Shown: in pieces, positions 12,310 to 25,161 of the stretch
Position numbering within the stretch: the stretch's first letter is position 1
Layout: every line of letters starts with the position of its first letter
Assembly: GCA_021234155.1 (NCBI GenBank)
Contig: JAJEKV010000030.1
Span: 1,374,901-1,438,900, forward strand
DNA length: 64,000 nucleotides
Direction: 5' to 3'
Origin: Isoetes taiwanensis
Taxonomy: Eukaryota > Streptophyta > Lycopodiopsida > Isoetales > Isoetaceae
Program-made: the position numbers and the translations under genes
Notes under the pieces: generated by a model
Seen by the model: the letters and a program-made list of their open reading frames with translations, nothing else
Database searches by the model: none
Told to the model about the DNA's origin: nothing

Positions 12310-12430
12310 GGGTAGAGTGCATTATACAGCCTCCCTCCCCTATGTGGCTGATATCTGGCCGTCCATGCTGGAAATGGAGGGCTACCATGGAGCCACGTAG
12401 GGGAGGGGGGCTGTATAATGCACCCGTTCC
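12310..12430. mobile_element. 121-bp MITE with 8-bp target-site duplication
   Basis: The element is a fold-back: GTGCATTATACAGCCTCC on the left (from 12317) pairs with its near-perfect complement on the right (to 12423), about 33 bp with two or three mismatches. It is flanked by identical 8-bp direct repeats GTGGTTTG at 12302-12309 and 12431-12438. An 8-bp duplication is typical of hAT transposons, although other superfamilies can also make 8 bp. It is non-coding. Confidence 0.72.
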
Positions 12431-15400
12431 GTGGTTTGAAATAGTTATACATGTTGATGACATGATACTCAGAGTGATGCAAGTGACTTGTTACTTAAGG
12501 CTGGTTTGCCTTACTTGCATGTCACCAATGTAATATAGTTTCCATGCCATTAAGACGTACAAACAGCAAGATGAAGGGCATCATTTTGATTCACAAACGT
12601 ATTGTAAACCATAGAAAGATGAGTGTGGCATGCCTAGTTCTAGCAGGGCTTTTTATTTATTTTTATTGTCTTTTTTGTGCAGCAACATAATTCGATTCCA
12701 GATGGTTTTGTTTTGGCATATGGCCGTGCGGAAGGTGAGAACCATGTTTTTTTCATTGCCGATATCCTTTTTATTTAGGGTCCAAAGCTCGGCCATGGGT
12801 GAGATCCCTTCTATTTAGGGTCCAAAGATCGGCTATTGGCTGCACCATGTAATTTTTGAATTCAGAAGAGGCTTTCAGATAGCTGATATAGAATCAGGGC
12901 CTCGAGGCAGAATGCAATGAATATACCTTCTGGCTTTCAATGAAAGAAATGTTCGTGCAACACCATTCATTTAACGAGTGCTTTCATTGAAAATGGCATC
13001 CTCCCCACTAATGTGGAAGATTATGCAATGATCTAAAGGCTATGTAAAAAGGAAAAGTGACAGACAGTTAGATGGTAACAGTAAGTCTGCATCCATGTAG
13101 AGCTCGTTGACTGACTGTACTTAGACAAGCCAAAATACTTGTAGCCAGCTCCTTGGATGCTGCATGATCTGACTAGTGTAAAGAAGATATGAGTGGCCAT
13201 GGAGCTTATCAGTTATTTAAATGATTCATTCTTCATTTGGTTTGAATCTCAGAAGGTGTAGCAGCTACTTTGCATACAAAGTGCCAAGCCATGTTCCTCT
13301 CTACTGTACATTCTGGAGACATACATCAAGATCTTTATAGCAAAAAATAATGTTCTATTATTCTTGCATATTGTACATGAATCCATCGACTAAATTTCCA
13401 GAGACTATATAAGGCGGGTAGATACCAACAAAGAACAAACATCCATTTTGGCCATGCTTCAACAATGGACTCTATATAAGGCATTACGGATAGTAGATAC
13501 CAACAAGAACAAACATCCATTTTGGCCTCGTATGGATTCAGCGTCACAGCTAATGGCATCTATGACCTTCCATTTACAGTGATTAAATATGTACATGCCA
13601 CCAGCATCAGGCCAAGAATGTCATTATTTCACAAGTACTTCCATATATGTACATTAACTCGTGCCCCAGGGCTGCTGCTATGGATATTAAGAAAATTATA
13701 TGGTGCTTCATGGAAAATGGATTTGATCAAAGAGGACTTGAAACAAGTGTGCACAAATGCATATGCAACAACGAATTCCCAGGTCTCCAATATGATAACG
13801 GTGTGCTATTACAATTTTTGAAATCCGCATAAACATGTATGTCATTAGTTTATGACTTTCTGCTTGCATTATAGATGGGACAAGGCTTAACCCCTACTGT
13901 GGCAGTGGGGGTTAGCCATCCCCATGGTCACAGGTTGATAGAATTAAGGTGTGTTGTACCACGGTAGGTGGTAGGGTTTTTTTTATTACAATGAAGGGAC
14001 TGCCAAAATGAGTTTATCCGCTATTTTCTTATTGGCACTAGACTAGAAAAGAGCAGGTCATAAAGGCAAGGTGTTCATAAATTTTTAGAGCATGTTACAC
14101 TAGCTGCTTTCTAAGTAAAATACTTACTTATCTCTGAGCTGAAAGCATACCGAACTTAGAGAAGTGGTAACTCCATTGGATTATACTCGAGCATGTTCCC
14201 AAGCATCTGCAATGAAACAGAGCAATAAAATACAACTTTTAGACACCGGCCAGCTCTGTATAGATCGTATGCCCTAGGTCTCAAAAAATGATGTTTTGCC
14301 TTATTTCTAGGTCTAGCATAGAAAGAACTGACATAAACTGGCTGGAAAGAATTGCAAATGGGAAAGAAGTTTGACAAGCTCTTTACCTTTGCGGAGCTTG
14401 TTGTCTTCTAACCGTGCCCTATTCAATAGGGGCGACGGTCGAAAGCTTGAAGACCGTCCATTTTGTAGATCATGTTAAGCCGCATCCCTGTTGCCCTAAA
14501 AAAAAATGAGAGAATCGGGTGTTGCCATTGAAAATCAACCGCCCTAACATATTTTTAACCTCACACTATAAATGTGCAATCTAGACCGCATCTCCTTTAT
14601 GGAACTAGTAAACGTGTCCTTGTATGCCAAGCTAATGTTTTATGTGCAACTTCGACAATAACACATGCTCATATTGGCAAGAATGTACATTATTTACTTT
14701 TGTAATTATTAGCGAGTTTGCCTCCCCTGCTATAACAAATCTTGCAATTCTAGCCTATCCACGTGTTATGCCACATCAGCCGAAATTGATGTTATCCATT
14801 GATGTTTGAATTTTCTCATCGAAGGGTCAGGAAAATTAGAAAACTTACAAGATTTCTTCTTCGATGGGGGCAAATTTCGTGGGAAAATTGCATAGCAGCA
14901 ATCAGATCTGAGCTAAGTGTTGTGTTGTGGTGATGGCACATGCCTTGTAATCCGGAAGAAGTCGTTGTTGCTGAGCTGTTGTTCCCAAGTCGGCCTCCGA
15001 ATCAACAAATTGGGTAAATCTCTCTCTGTTCAGAAGGTTTTGAGACTTTGATAAGCAAGCCATGAAGGCAAGAAGAAGGTCCATGTGCCCAATCCGATGA
15101 CTAGGATTATTCTGGTTCTTGGACTCAGATTATCATAGCAAAACAAAGAAGACTATTTTTGTATATTTGCATTGACAGATTTAGTGGCAAGGTGGAAACA
15201 TTTCAAAAATGTGCATTTGGATTCAGAGATAGATGTGCCATTATTGCACAATAATTACCTGCATGCAAGAACGGTTATAATTTACTTATGTAATTGTGAT
15301 TCATCACTAACATATTTATGGTGACCTCAACATGATCCTATATGTAGGTGTACTTCAAGGAGGTAAAAATCTCCCCACAAAACAACAATGAGTCCCCCAA

Positions 15401-16663
15401 ATAATTTGTCACATGGCATCACGTCACAATGTGTTCTATCCAATGCTTCATAAACATGTTTATGCATCACTGGGGCCTCATGCTAGTCTCTATTGTCAAC
15501 TTTGCCAGCTCGGAATGCTTTGGAATATTGCAAGTTGATTATTGGTACCTTGAACTTTGAATGTGTAGTGCGTCCGCCCTTGCCTTGATTGAGCGTTGGT
15601 CGGCCTGTGCAAGGGTTTTATGGGAGTGTGATATTTCGCTCAGGCGTTGCTTGAGCTGTCCTCGGGCTAGAAGTGTGAGGGTTTTAACAAAAAGTGTTAT
15701 TTGGTTTTGCAATGTTTGTGCATATGAGGCCAAGTTGAATTCATCGTACTGACAAGAGCGTTTGAAAAGTAGGTAGTGCAAATCCTTATGTGCAACTGGC
15801 AATCCTAACATGTCATACAATTTAGTAGTTCAATAAACACTAAATACCTACATTTACAATATAATCCATACAATAATTTGCCACCTTGATTTCGCAAATA
15901 TCACTACCATTTGAAGTATATGAGAAATGAATGCCCACTAAACGTCCTGATTAGCATAAACAAGCATTCTAGTCTAGAACCACCTCTTACAAAAACCCTT
16001 CAACATTTGTGCAACTGCAAGTGTTACGAGAGAAGGCCCAATTGGAAGTTTGGCTGGCTCAAAAACATCATGTTGGCCTGGGAGGAAAACAACATTGTCT
16101 ATTTGTATTTATTATATCAAACATTGCTTTACAATAATAGATTGTTTTCTGCAATTGAATCTCGTGTGTTTCAATGGAAAGGACACATACATTTACTTTC
16201 TTCCATATTATGCCATGGCTATTTTTAAATTCAATTTTTGTACTAATGTCTGGAACCTATTTAATGTAACTGCACCGTAAGGTATACCCCAATAGTAATT
16301 CTAAAAATAAATGGGATATCTTGCACTTGTAGTATCCTCCAATTATGCGTATGGTATATAATGGGCTTTAGCATTGGAAAGCCTTGTAATATCAAGCATG
16401 CTAAAATAAACTCGATCTGTCAAGATGCAATTAACAAGGGTGGGGGATGCATGTCGGATTGCACTACAACTTGTTGAATGTCTAAACCATTTACCTATTT
16501 GGGATGATAATGGATAATGGTATTACAAAAAAAATGTGGGGTTTTTGGGAATATACAACGGGGTGAAAATTTGTATTATCAGAGGTTAAAAAACATTGTG
16601 TAAGATGCAAAAACAACAATATCATACTTGTGCAAGTATGGAGGCGAAAGTAGATATTACAAT
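12431..16663. other. AT-rich intergenic DNA, no gene seen
   Basis: Contains a local duplication of ~60-70 bp (about 13401-13530; shared ACAAACATCCATTTTGGCC) and a small imperfect hairpin at about 14411-14439. No gene can be supported. Confidence 0.5.
13401..13530. repeat. Short tandem duplication (~70-bp unit)
   Basis: Two units share CTATATAAGGC, then TAGATACCAACA(A)AGAACAAAC and CATCCATTTTGGCC, separated by a diverged spacer. Confidence 0.65.
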
Positions 16664-17394
16664 CTGTGTTGGGCAAAGTCCGGGGAACTCCATACCCTAT
16701 CCGGCTGAGGTGGCATTTTTACCGCCACCTCAAATTATTGTCGGATCAGCTCCCGTCCAAATTTTCTAACAAAACGGAATATTTCCGTTTCTATTGTCAC
16801 GAAACGGAATTTACCATCAGACCATTATTGCTGCGAATTTGCGATTTTTGGCGATTCTTGGGAACGAAAGGAAAGTACAGAACAAGAACAAGAATGACAA
16901 ATTCATTTCCCGCTTCCTTTCCTTCTTGTCCGCCTTACCCTAGAAGGGCAATGGCCGCAGGACCGGGGCCGACTCCATTTTCGGTATGCTGTTCTAGATC
17001 CAAGTATGCGTAGTAAACATAGAGAGCAAGTCACTAATTTCATGGAAAGAGAGCCAAAATGATGCTCGGCTCGAGTCAAATTTTCTAACAAAGCGGAATA
17101 TTTCCGTTTTTTAGAGACCGGATTTGAGACCGGATTGACGATCTATCCGCACAAAAACAAATTCGCTTTTGATTTGGGTTCTAATCCATTTGCGTCCACT
17201 ATTACATCGATCTATATTTCTGGAAAGAGACTTTAGGGAGAAAAATTGAACGATATTTGCGATTTTAATCAGTATTCTCGTTCTAAATAGGGAAAAAAAT
17301 TGAGGAAGTTTCCGGCTGAATTTTTCCATTTCCTATTGAGACTAACATGAGCAGGAAATTTTCCTATAGGGCCATCGGACTTTGCCCAACACTG
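16664..17394. mobile_element. Non-autonomous hAT-type element (731 bp)
   Basis: The ends are CTGTGTTGGGCAAAGTCCG and, inverted, CAGTGTTGGGCAAAGTCCG, a 19-bp terminal inverted repeat with one difference. Both sides carry the identical 8-bp target duplication ATTACAAT (16656-16663 and 17395-17402). The CAGTG-type terminus with an 8-bp duplication is characteristic of the hAT superfamily. The interior has no transposase and contains repeated CGGAATATTTCCG subterminal motifs (about 16777 and 17093), possible transposase-binding sites. Mobilisation would need a hAT transposase elsewhere in the genome. Confidence 0.85.
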
Positions 17395-17571
17395 ATTACA
17401 ATGCGCATACCTATAATTATATGGAGAATTATTATTCAAAGCACGTCACTTGTAAAATTGAATTGCCAAGTTGTGAAGTTCCAAAAAACACCTTTGACCT
17501 TATGGATGTGGTGGGCATAAGTTACGACACATCTTCTTTTTTATTTTAAGAGGTTGTTGGGTTCCGTGCCA

Positions 17572-17611
17572 AAGGGAACGCCGCATCTTATGCCGCATGC
17601 GGCGTTCCCTT
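17572..17611. repeat. Perfect 15-bp hairpin
   Basis: AAGGGAACGCCGCAT (17572-17586) and its exact complement (17597-17611) flank a 10-bp GC-rich loop that repeats part of the arm. It is a strong fold-back in otherwise AT-rich DNA. Its role is unknown. Confidence 0.75.
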
Positions 17612-20600
17612 CCACTTTGTGTTCCCCCTAGCAGGACGCGGGCTGGTGGAATTGAATGCCAGAAATTTTTGAAGATTCAATTTGAATTTCCCATGCTTGC
17701 TGCTACGAAATTCCTTGGACTCCTCCTCCGTCTCAGTTTTTGGCGCTCAGGTCTCACGGTTTTGGCGCTCAGGGTCGGATTTTAGAGGTGAGTAGAGTAG
17801 AAGCTTCGGATTCTGTGTTTTAGTTCGAGGCTGATTTTATGTGGGTTTTTTGTTCTGATCACAGGATTGAGCTGGGTTTTTGTACTAGGGAAGATCCCGT
17901 GCTTGGATTGAAGCGCGCAGTGGTAGTTTTTTATGGTTTAGGATTGAATCAGAGATCAGGGATGATTTTTTCTGGGTTTTTATCACCGATCTGAGATGAT
18001 TTTTTTCGGATTTTTATCACAGGCCCGATTTGGGTTGAAACAGCAAATCTGAATTTAGGCAAGCTAAGGCTTAAATAAATTAGACAGTAAGAATGAGACA
18101 GAATGTTTAGCTGGGTCGGATTTTTCCAGGTGAGCATTGATTTGAAATGACTAATACCTGCATTGTTTTGCAGAAGGGTGAAGCCAATAGACGGCCGGAA
18201 GACCTTCAACTGCAGAAGAGGTTTAGTTCATCTCTATGACGTTTTCTCTGTTACTGCTTTTGCGGATTTCCTTAAAGCTTACTTAGTGCATATCTATGTC
18301 TTTGAAGAATGTCTATGATATTTGCTTAAGGTGTGCATAGACCAGACTCCTTTGCCAAATATGGTCGGATCTTTATGGCTGGATGAAATTATCAAAATGA
18401 AAATCTATTCCAAGCTACACTACTATGTTAGATCCTCTGCATGGCTGTGTTAGTGCTGCAACCAGCCTTTAAACAGTGATGTTGATGGGCAGTAAGTGTT
18501 TTAACCGCTATACATCCTTTGTTTGATTCCCTTCCAGATGTGATTAAGCTGCATGGTAAGGCAGCACATGTGTGATGATGGTTCTGAAAACAAGCAGGAA
18601 GACAAAGCAAGTTGTGGTTCTCTTTCCGCCAGTATTATCTACATTATTTGAGAAGCTCTTGGCTAAATGCATGCATGAGCAGGAAATAGTGCCCGCAGTA
18701 AAGACACAAACTTGGTATCTCATCCCACCATTAAAGCTGCATTGTTCTAAACCATAGTATGCAGTAAAGCTTATCTACATTCTTAGAAAAGTCCTCTGTT
18801 TTTATTTTAAATGACAACGATTTGTGATCTTCCAATTACCCTTTTAATAATTATCGAACTTCAATAGTATGTGCAGGTTCAGACTTCAAGAATCTGTGCA
18901 GACTCAAACTGGATTGCATGAAGAAATGCTAAAACGTCCTTATCCACTCTATTCAGTACAAGAGCAAAAGAGCAACTGAGCAAAATAAGGTGCATCCCTT
19001 ATGCCATGGATTCTTTGCTCAATGAATTTAGGTTATTGTGCATTCTTGGGACCAGTAAGGCTGCTTCAAGTTTCTATTCTCCATTCTAAATATAATTTCA
19101 TGTTGCTGCTATCATATTGCAACTATCAATATATTTTTAGAGGTTCATAATACGAGTTATCCACCCCAAACTCTCTCAGATAGTGTTTGTATAATTTCGT
19201 AAAATAATAGGGCTGAGAGCAGATTATTATTTTTGTTTTTTTCTGTTCAAGCCCTATTGCGCACGTATAGTTTTTGCTCAATTTGAGCCATAGTTGAGCT
19301 GCGCATGTACAGGTTTTGTTCAATTTTGAGCCGTAGTTGGGCGCAAAGACATTTTGCTATCGGATTCAAGGAGCAACGAGCAATATTTAGGTAGATTTGG
19401 TTTTTGATGTCTCGGTCTTGAGGTTTGGTTCTGTTTACGTGTGCATGTGCTCTTTGGATTTGTTTAAATGGATCTCGATTTTTTGGCTCATCTATATTGT
19501 ATGTAGCATTGGGGAAGCATCATTAGTTGTAGCTCTCTCAAGATCAAGCCATGCGAACAGAGCTTACCTGTGTTTGCACTTTTACCAGGTAGTAGTCCGT
19601 CTTCATCAGAGTTTCATCACATTTCATATTCATACATTGGCATCCACTAAGCAGTTAATTTTGCATCAATGTGAGCTTTGTTTTTCCTGTGTTTTTATGC
19701 TTTAAGTTATGTTGAACTGATTTCTTGGTTTGCAGTGTGTTTCAGAACTTTGGACGAAGTCTTTTGTGAATTGCATCATGGACGAATGTGCATCTAATTA
19801 TTCAGATATATTCTTGCTGTGTCCAGATGTCAATATTGCTGCACAAGAGCGTCTTCAAAGCAAGGTAAAATTTTGAATTTTTTGTTTCCTTTGTGGCTGG
19901 CAACTTCTTATTTGTGGCAGCCATTGATTTCGATTAATGATGTGGACATGATGTCTGTTGAAGGTCTGGTAGATATCTTAGAAGTGGTCTCTCATGAGTC
20001 TGCTAGGTATATGTAATAAAGCTCATATAGCTTGAGTCATGCAAATAAGAAGGCTTTTGTTTTGTGGCAAAAGTCATTGATCTTACACAGCCTAGAATCC
20101 ATCATTGAATGAGTACAGATGCTGGTGCATGAGCTACACAGAATTATTTCCTTTGTAGAGTTTGTTGCTTACATATCCTTTTTGTTATAGGACGTCTCTC
20201 TATATTACGTCTCAAGGCAAAGGTTGTTACTGTTCCATCATTTTCGCACATGAAATTGCTGCCATACTGTGTATCTCTGCATACTACAGACTCTTGAGAT
20301 ATTTATGATTGTTTTTCATGCATAAATGCTACAGAAGCAATGCCTAAAAATAGTCATGGTATTTGCTTACATTTATTGATGTATTGTGCCCAATTCAAAG
20401 CCAAGTTACTAGGCAGAATAATTGAGTGAGTCCTATTCGTTTTGTTTGAACCCTATATGAATGCGCTACATTAACATTCCTTTTCCAAGATGTATCTTAT
20501 CTTTGCTATTCCAAAGCAAAAACTATAAAATTTATTGAGTCTCTCTTTGATCTCAAAGTATAATCCGGATTTGTTTAGACTGTCGATCATCCAAACGAAT

Positions 20601-20928
20601 GTGTCAATCTCCACGTAATTTTTTTGTCCATGTTTTCTTCTTTGGGAGGTTGATTTAGCATAAAACTAGGTGTTTTACTGAACATCAAATTTTAATGACG
20701 CCAAAATTTGGAGAACCCAATTCTGAACTTAAAAGCTCTTTTGTTTCAACTGTCTTAATTGCATAATAAACGTGTGGCTTATATATATGGAGCAAATGCA
20801 ATATAATTTAAGAGAATGTAAGGCTATTGAGCAATTCAATATAATCTAAAAGAATGTCAAGTGTTTAATTTAATGTAAACATGGTTTTGTTCTAGGCATA
20901 AGGGCATCCTTTACGTTGGACAACCCAC
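17612..20928. other. Intergenic or possible non-coding transcribed region
   Basis: No protein family is recognised. The stretch 17620-19870 has several splice-like boundaries (for example GAGGTGAGTAG at about 17785, TTTTGCAGAAGG at about 18170, TTTGCAGTGTG at about 19730, AGCAAGGTAAAA at about 19858), so a spliced transcript with little coding capacity is possible. A ~50-bp duplication around TTTGCTCAATTTGAGCC lies at about 19259-19345. Confidence 0.3.
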
Positions 20929-23310
20929 TGTGACGGGCCTGGCCAGTTAACCTCTCGGTAACTGGAGATCCCATCGATCACTACCGTTGGATCTATTTAA
21001 CCGTTGCAACTCAAGAAATTAATACACGCATACTTAGGTAAAGAATTTAATCTTTATACGTGCTCTAAGGTCCCAAAAATATTATACTTGCCATTGCTCG
21101 GCAAAATCCCACAAAACAACCAAAGTTTACAAATAAGTATAGTTTAAGCCGATCCATAATAATAATAGTTATATTAATCAAATGCATTATCTAGCAATCC
21201 ACACACTTCTACTCTCGCCTTTCTGCAGCTTGGCTACTTTCCGGAGCATCTCGCACCTCTGCTTACACCATTTAACCACGGGGTTAGTCACACGGACTAA
21301 GTGGGGATCGGGGATTTAGAATATATCAAGCATCAATTACCACAAGCATTAACTTAGAACAATAATTTAGCCTTACCGTAACCTCGCCCCTGCAATCCAA
21401 GTTACTAGTCCAACCAACATAAACACAATGCATAATTATGCTAAGCACAACCATTGCAACTTATTCCAAAGATTAAAACCACATATACTCTAGCCAAGCA
21501 ACCATAGCATCAACATTGCAACCAATATTCCTCACGGGTGCGAGCAAGGTCAACTTCGGTGATCGGGCCCGGTGACATAGAGGCGGGGTAACCACGTGTG
21601 TACACACCCATCCACGCATTTGCGTCCGGCAAGATTGAGGACCACTTATCGAGCATGGCGTTGTACCTTACGGTACCAACGCCCCGATGTTCAAAATACC
21701 ATTTACATAGCACTGCAAACCCGTGAGTCTAGACCATCGCACCTAGACTCGGCCCCGAGGTCTATATCAAAGAATTTCACCATATACAATTTCATACAAT
21801 TCACCATCATGCCCATGCCCTAACAAGCTTACATTCATATAACAAGAGAAATCCAACCATAAATCAATAATTATAATAACCTCAATCATGCATTATGCAG
21901 CCATCACCATTAAATAAAAGATAAAATGCCTACCCCTTAACAGGATTTACTCGCACAAGGTTAATATCTACATTTAAAACTTTAACAATGTTTAACCTAT
22001 AGCATTTAGAATATCGTTATTATAGATAACTTGCAACCATTAGCATAACCCCTTATTAACTTAGGCCTTAATTTTATGTAATATATCCCGAGCCAAACTC
22101 CTTGCTCCAACTAACCCTTACTATTGTAATTCTAACTTAAAACCTTAGCTTTTCTAAATTTTGACCTTAGCTTTCTAGCTTTTTACTTTTTATTGCTTCT
22201 TTACTAACAACTAATCAATTGTTAACATATTAACTTTTTCGTTCATTTTTTTAACCTAACCCTAACCATGTTACAGCCACGAACTCTGCCTGCAGCTGCC
22301 GGATTTGGCCTCCGGGCCATCGAATCCACCCCAAAAGCTCTTGGGTCCAGCCAAATCTGGCTTTTACAGGGATTTCCAGACCAAATTTTACTGTTTGTGA
22401 CTGAAGAAAAGGATTCCAACTACTTTTCTTCTTGGCAGAAATCCGACCAGCAACTGCCGGATTTGGCATCAATCTGATCCTAAACTGCCCAAATCGTCCT
22501 CTACAAGTGTTTTTTCTGCTGGAATCAATCTGCTTGAGTCCGAAACATTTGATTTTAAGCATGTTCTTGGCATGGAAACGAAATTAAGAAGGCAAGCTTT
22601 TGCTCCTGAATCCCATCCTTATCATTCTAAATCCAACTTTTCAGATCAAATCGGCCATCCCAGGTTCCAAATCGGCCCATTCCAGGTCTGTTCCGTGACT
22701 TTTCTTAAGCATTTAGACACCAACAAGATCCCATGCTTTTCTGCCAGAGACTGCAAAAATACTGTCATCTCCTGGCAGTTCTTCGCTCTTGCTCAATTAT
22801 TCTGCTCAAATCTCGTTATCTATGATGTTTCAGCTCATTTCTATATTGGTTGAATCTAATAAATCATATTGGGTTCATGAACTTCCCTAATTCAAGACAT
22901 AGAATGATCTCTCAAATAAAGAACTCAAAGCATGCAGTTTTACTATTCCAACTCAATACAAAACACGAATAAATTCTAAGCTTATGCTGACAAGAACAAC
23001 CATCACACTAATCAAATCACAGCTTAATCAAGCACCAAACCCCAGGTGTAAGGCTTGATCCCCACCTGAATCCCGCTTGTTGCTTTTTCTGCGCTCCAAC
23101 ACGCTCCTTCAGCAATCCCTCTGCAATCAATCTTTTTCCAATGCTTTTCCCTGTACTTATATTTATTTTTTAACCCGCGATTATTTCGTCCGGTATAATC
23201 TCTACATATCTGACGTATTTCTCTGCATGCGTGATATTTTGATTAATATTCCTTTGCATCTTTTAAATAAAATAATCCACAATTTACCTCAAAATCCTAG
23301 GTCCGTTACA
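20929..23310 (-). repeat. 3' LTR of a chromovirus (reverse strand), ~2.4 kb
   Basis: On the reverse strand the segment starts TGTAACGGACC and ends CCGTCACA, the TG...CA termini with short inverted ends expected of an LTR. It directly follows a purine-rich tract and the 3' end of an integrase/chromodomain frame. No second LTR is in the window, so the limits rest on these terminal motifs and context. At 2382 bp it is long for a plant chromovirus and may contain a further unrecognised insertion. Confidence 0.65.
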
Positions 23311-23322
23311 GTCTCTCCTCCA
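23311..23322 (-). other. Polypurine tract of the chromovirus
   Basis: Reverse-strand GGAGGAGAGA sits immediately before the TGTAACGG start of the LTR, the expected place for second-strand priming. Confidence 0.6.
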
Positions 23323-24253
23323 AAAATTCAACCCATGTCCTCATGGGCACATTTCCGGAAACTCACGAAGAATCCAATTGGCATCTTCCCATGTGGCATC
23401 TTCCTCAGGACAACCCGCCCATTGAACCAAAAATCTACGTATTGTTAAGCCTCCTTAAGCGGCGGGTTTCCTCTCGCGAGAATCGTTAAATTGGGGTGCA
23501 CGGGAAGTTCTTCACCTTACCAAATCATCGTCCCCCAACATATGGGAAGGATCAAATACATACTTCCTTAAGTTACTCACGTGAAAGACATTATGTACTT
23601 TCAAGTGCGAGGGCAACTCCAACCTATAAGCCACTTTGCCAATACGTTCCAAAATTTCATACGGACCCGCATACCTAGGAGCCCATTTACCTGCACTTTT
23701 AAATGCCAGTGAGCTCTGCTTGGGATTAATCCTCAAGAACACATAATCCCCTTTTTGAAATTCAAGTGGTCTCGTCTTTTATTGGCATCTTGCTTACGTC
23801 TATTTTGTGCCCGCGATAAATTTTGTCGAAGTCTCCTTAGCTGAGCTTCCATGTCCTCCGCTACTTCATTAGCTGCTTCAACATTACATTGGGGATCTCT
23901 CCAGTTAAGAGGACAACGACACTCCTTACCATACATTGCCTCAAAAGGACTCATTTTAATGGAATCTTGATAAGTGTTATTGTATGCAAACTCAGCCAAA
24001 TACAAATAGGAATCCCATACCTTTGGTTGACTAGGCACATACATTCTGAGCATATCCTCCAAGATTTGATTAACTCGCTCTACTTGGCCATCCGCTTGAG
24101 GACGATAAGATGTACTGGCATATAACTTAGTGCCAATATTTTGAAACAACCCTTGCCAAAATTGGCTCATAAATTTTGTATCCCGATCTGATGAAATAGT
24201 GGCCGGCATCCCATGCAACCTGAAAATCTCCTTAACAAATAACTTAGCAATAT
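23323..24253 (-). pseudogene. Chromovirus integrase C-terminal half plus chromodomain, truncated
   Basis: Reverse-strand fragment of a Ty3/gypsy pol. It begins inside the integrase core (KLF...RLHGMP), contains SSDRD with a catalytic aspartate and PQADGQVERVNQ with the catalytic glutamate, then the GKWAPRYAGPYEI and HNVFHVSNLRKY blocks of the integrase C-terminal domain. A chromodomain follows (VQWAGCPEEDATWED...FPE) that targets integration to chromatin marks and places it among chromoviruses. Frames change at about 23740 (poly-A of six in GGGGATTATG context) and near 23470, so the copy is broken as read. Its 5' half, including reverse transcriptase, is missing; sequence at 24254 abruptly becomes a LINE. 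Confidence 0.85.
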
Positions 24254-24520
24254 CGCATCGAGACGGGCAGGTGGATTGGGGAGCCCCGCCAGGACAGGCT
24301 CTGTCAGTGCTGTCAAACGGGTGCCATTGAGGATGAGTCTCACACTTTCCAGAGTTGCCCAGTGTTCAGTCAGATCCGGGCCAGATACGCTCCCTTAGTA
24401 CGGCCGGACGTGCCCTTGCATTTGTTGATGAACACACCGTCAGTACGTGCCCTGGGGTCATACATCCAGGAGGTACTGGACCTGCGAGGTCACATTTGCC
24501 CCCGCCTGGCTGTCCGCTGA
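24254..24520 (+). pseudogene. LINE ORF2 C-terminus (CCHC zinc motif)
   Basis: An 88-residue open frame with no start. It contains LCQCCQTGAIEDESHTFQSC, a C-x2-C...H-x4-C zinc motif of the kind found after the reverse transcriptase of many plant LINEs, preceded by GRW. It ends in a natural stop. Only the terminal domain remains, so it cannot act on its own. Confidence 0.72.
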
Positions 24521-24757
24521 CTAGGCACTACGGGGGTGGTGCATGACTGTATATATTGGGATGTTTCTGCATTTTATATGATTAGCACAGTTTGTCAGCA
24601 GGCTGATTGCTGCCACGGTTTTTCCCTCGAAAACCCTTCGGGGCGGGGGTTTTTTAATCCGGGCAGTAATCCGCTTGCTGCGTTTTTGTATTGGGTCCCA
24701 TAGACCGATTGGTCTCCGTGGACGATAAAAGTACCTTCCTTCCTTCCTTCCTTCCTT
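24254..24757 (+). mobile_element. 5'-truncated LINE 3' end with (TTCC)n tail
   Basis: A short + strand fragment begins mid-ORF, includes the C-terminal reverse-transcriptase-associated zinc motif, a stop at 24518-24520, a ~210-bp 3' UTR ending GGTCTCCGTGGACGATAAAA, and a CTTCCTTCC microsatellite tail (about 24734-24757). Extreme 5' truncation and a simple-repeat tail are hallmarks of target-primed reverse transcription. Its left edge abuts the chromovirus integrase, which it may have interrupted, but the right side shows no chromovirus continuation. Confidence 0.75.
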
Positions 24758-24888
24758 GGAATAATTGGACATCCTTTAGTTCCATGTTGCACAACCTTTG
24801 GTCATGGCCAAAATTGGATAACCCTTGGAATAATTGAACATCCTTTAGTTCCACGTTTCACAACCCTTGGTCATGGCCAAAATCGTTG
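24756..24888. repeat. Tandem duplication, ~66-bp unit
   Basis: Two units begin TTGGAATAATTG(G/A)ACATCC and end GGTCATGGCCAAAAT, directly after the LINE tail. Confidence 0.8.
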
Positions 24889-25059
24889 CAAGGGTAATAA
24901 TCACACTAGATTTTTTATCCATATTGATGGCAACACTACTTTGCTTAGGGCAATATTTTATACACAACAACAACTAACCTCAACAACTTCCACCACTGCA
25001 ATTTAATTAAAAGGTGTATTTATAAAAGTACAATTGATGAATATTGCTTTATGTATACA

Positions 25060-25161
25060 GGAAAGGGCAGTTACATGTCTTTCCTGGCATGGAAACCTGG
25101 CGATGCGCGGCAGCGTGGAGGCAGGTTGACATGCCAAGGCAGGCATGTAACTGGCCTTCCG
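25060..25161. repeat. Imperfect fold-back (~35-bp arms)
   Basis: GGAAAGGGCAGTTACATG (from 25060) to AAACCTG (25099) pairs with CAGGTTGACATGCC (25122) to CTGGCCTTCC (about 25160), with about six mismatches around a 22-nt GC-rich loop. A small MITE is possible, but no target duplication is visible. Confidence 0.6.

Noticed and set aside
16666..17013. ORF of 115 codons
   Set aside because: It lies inside the non-autonomous hAT element and has no transposase motif.
22268..23448. ORFs inside the chromovirus LTR
   Set aside because: LTRs of this type do not encode proteins; the frames are short and lack motifs.
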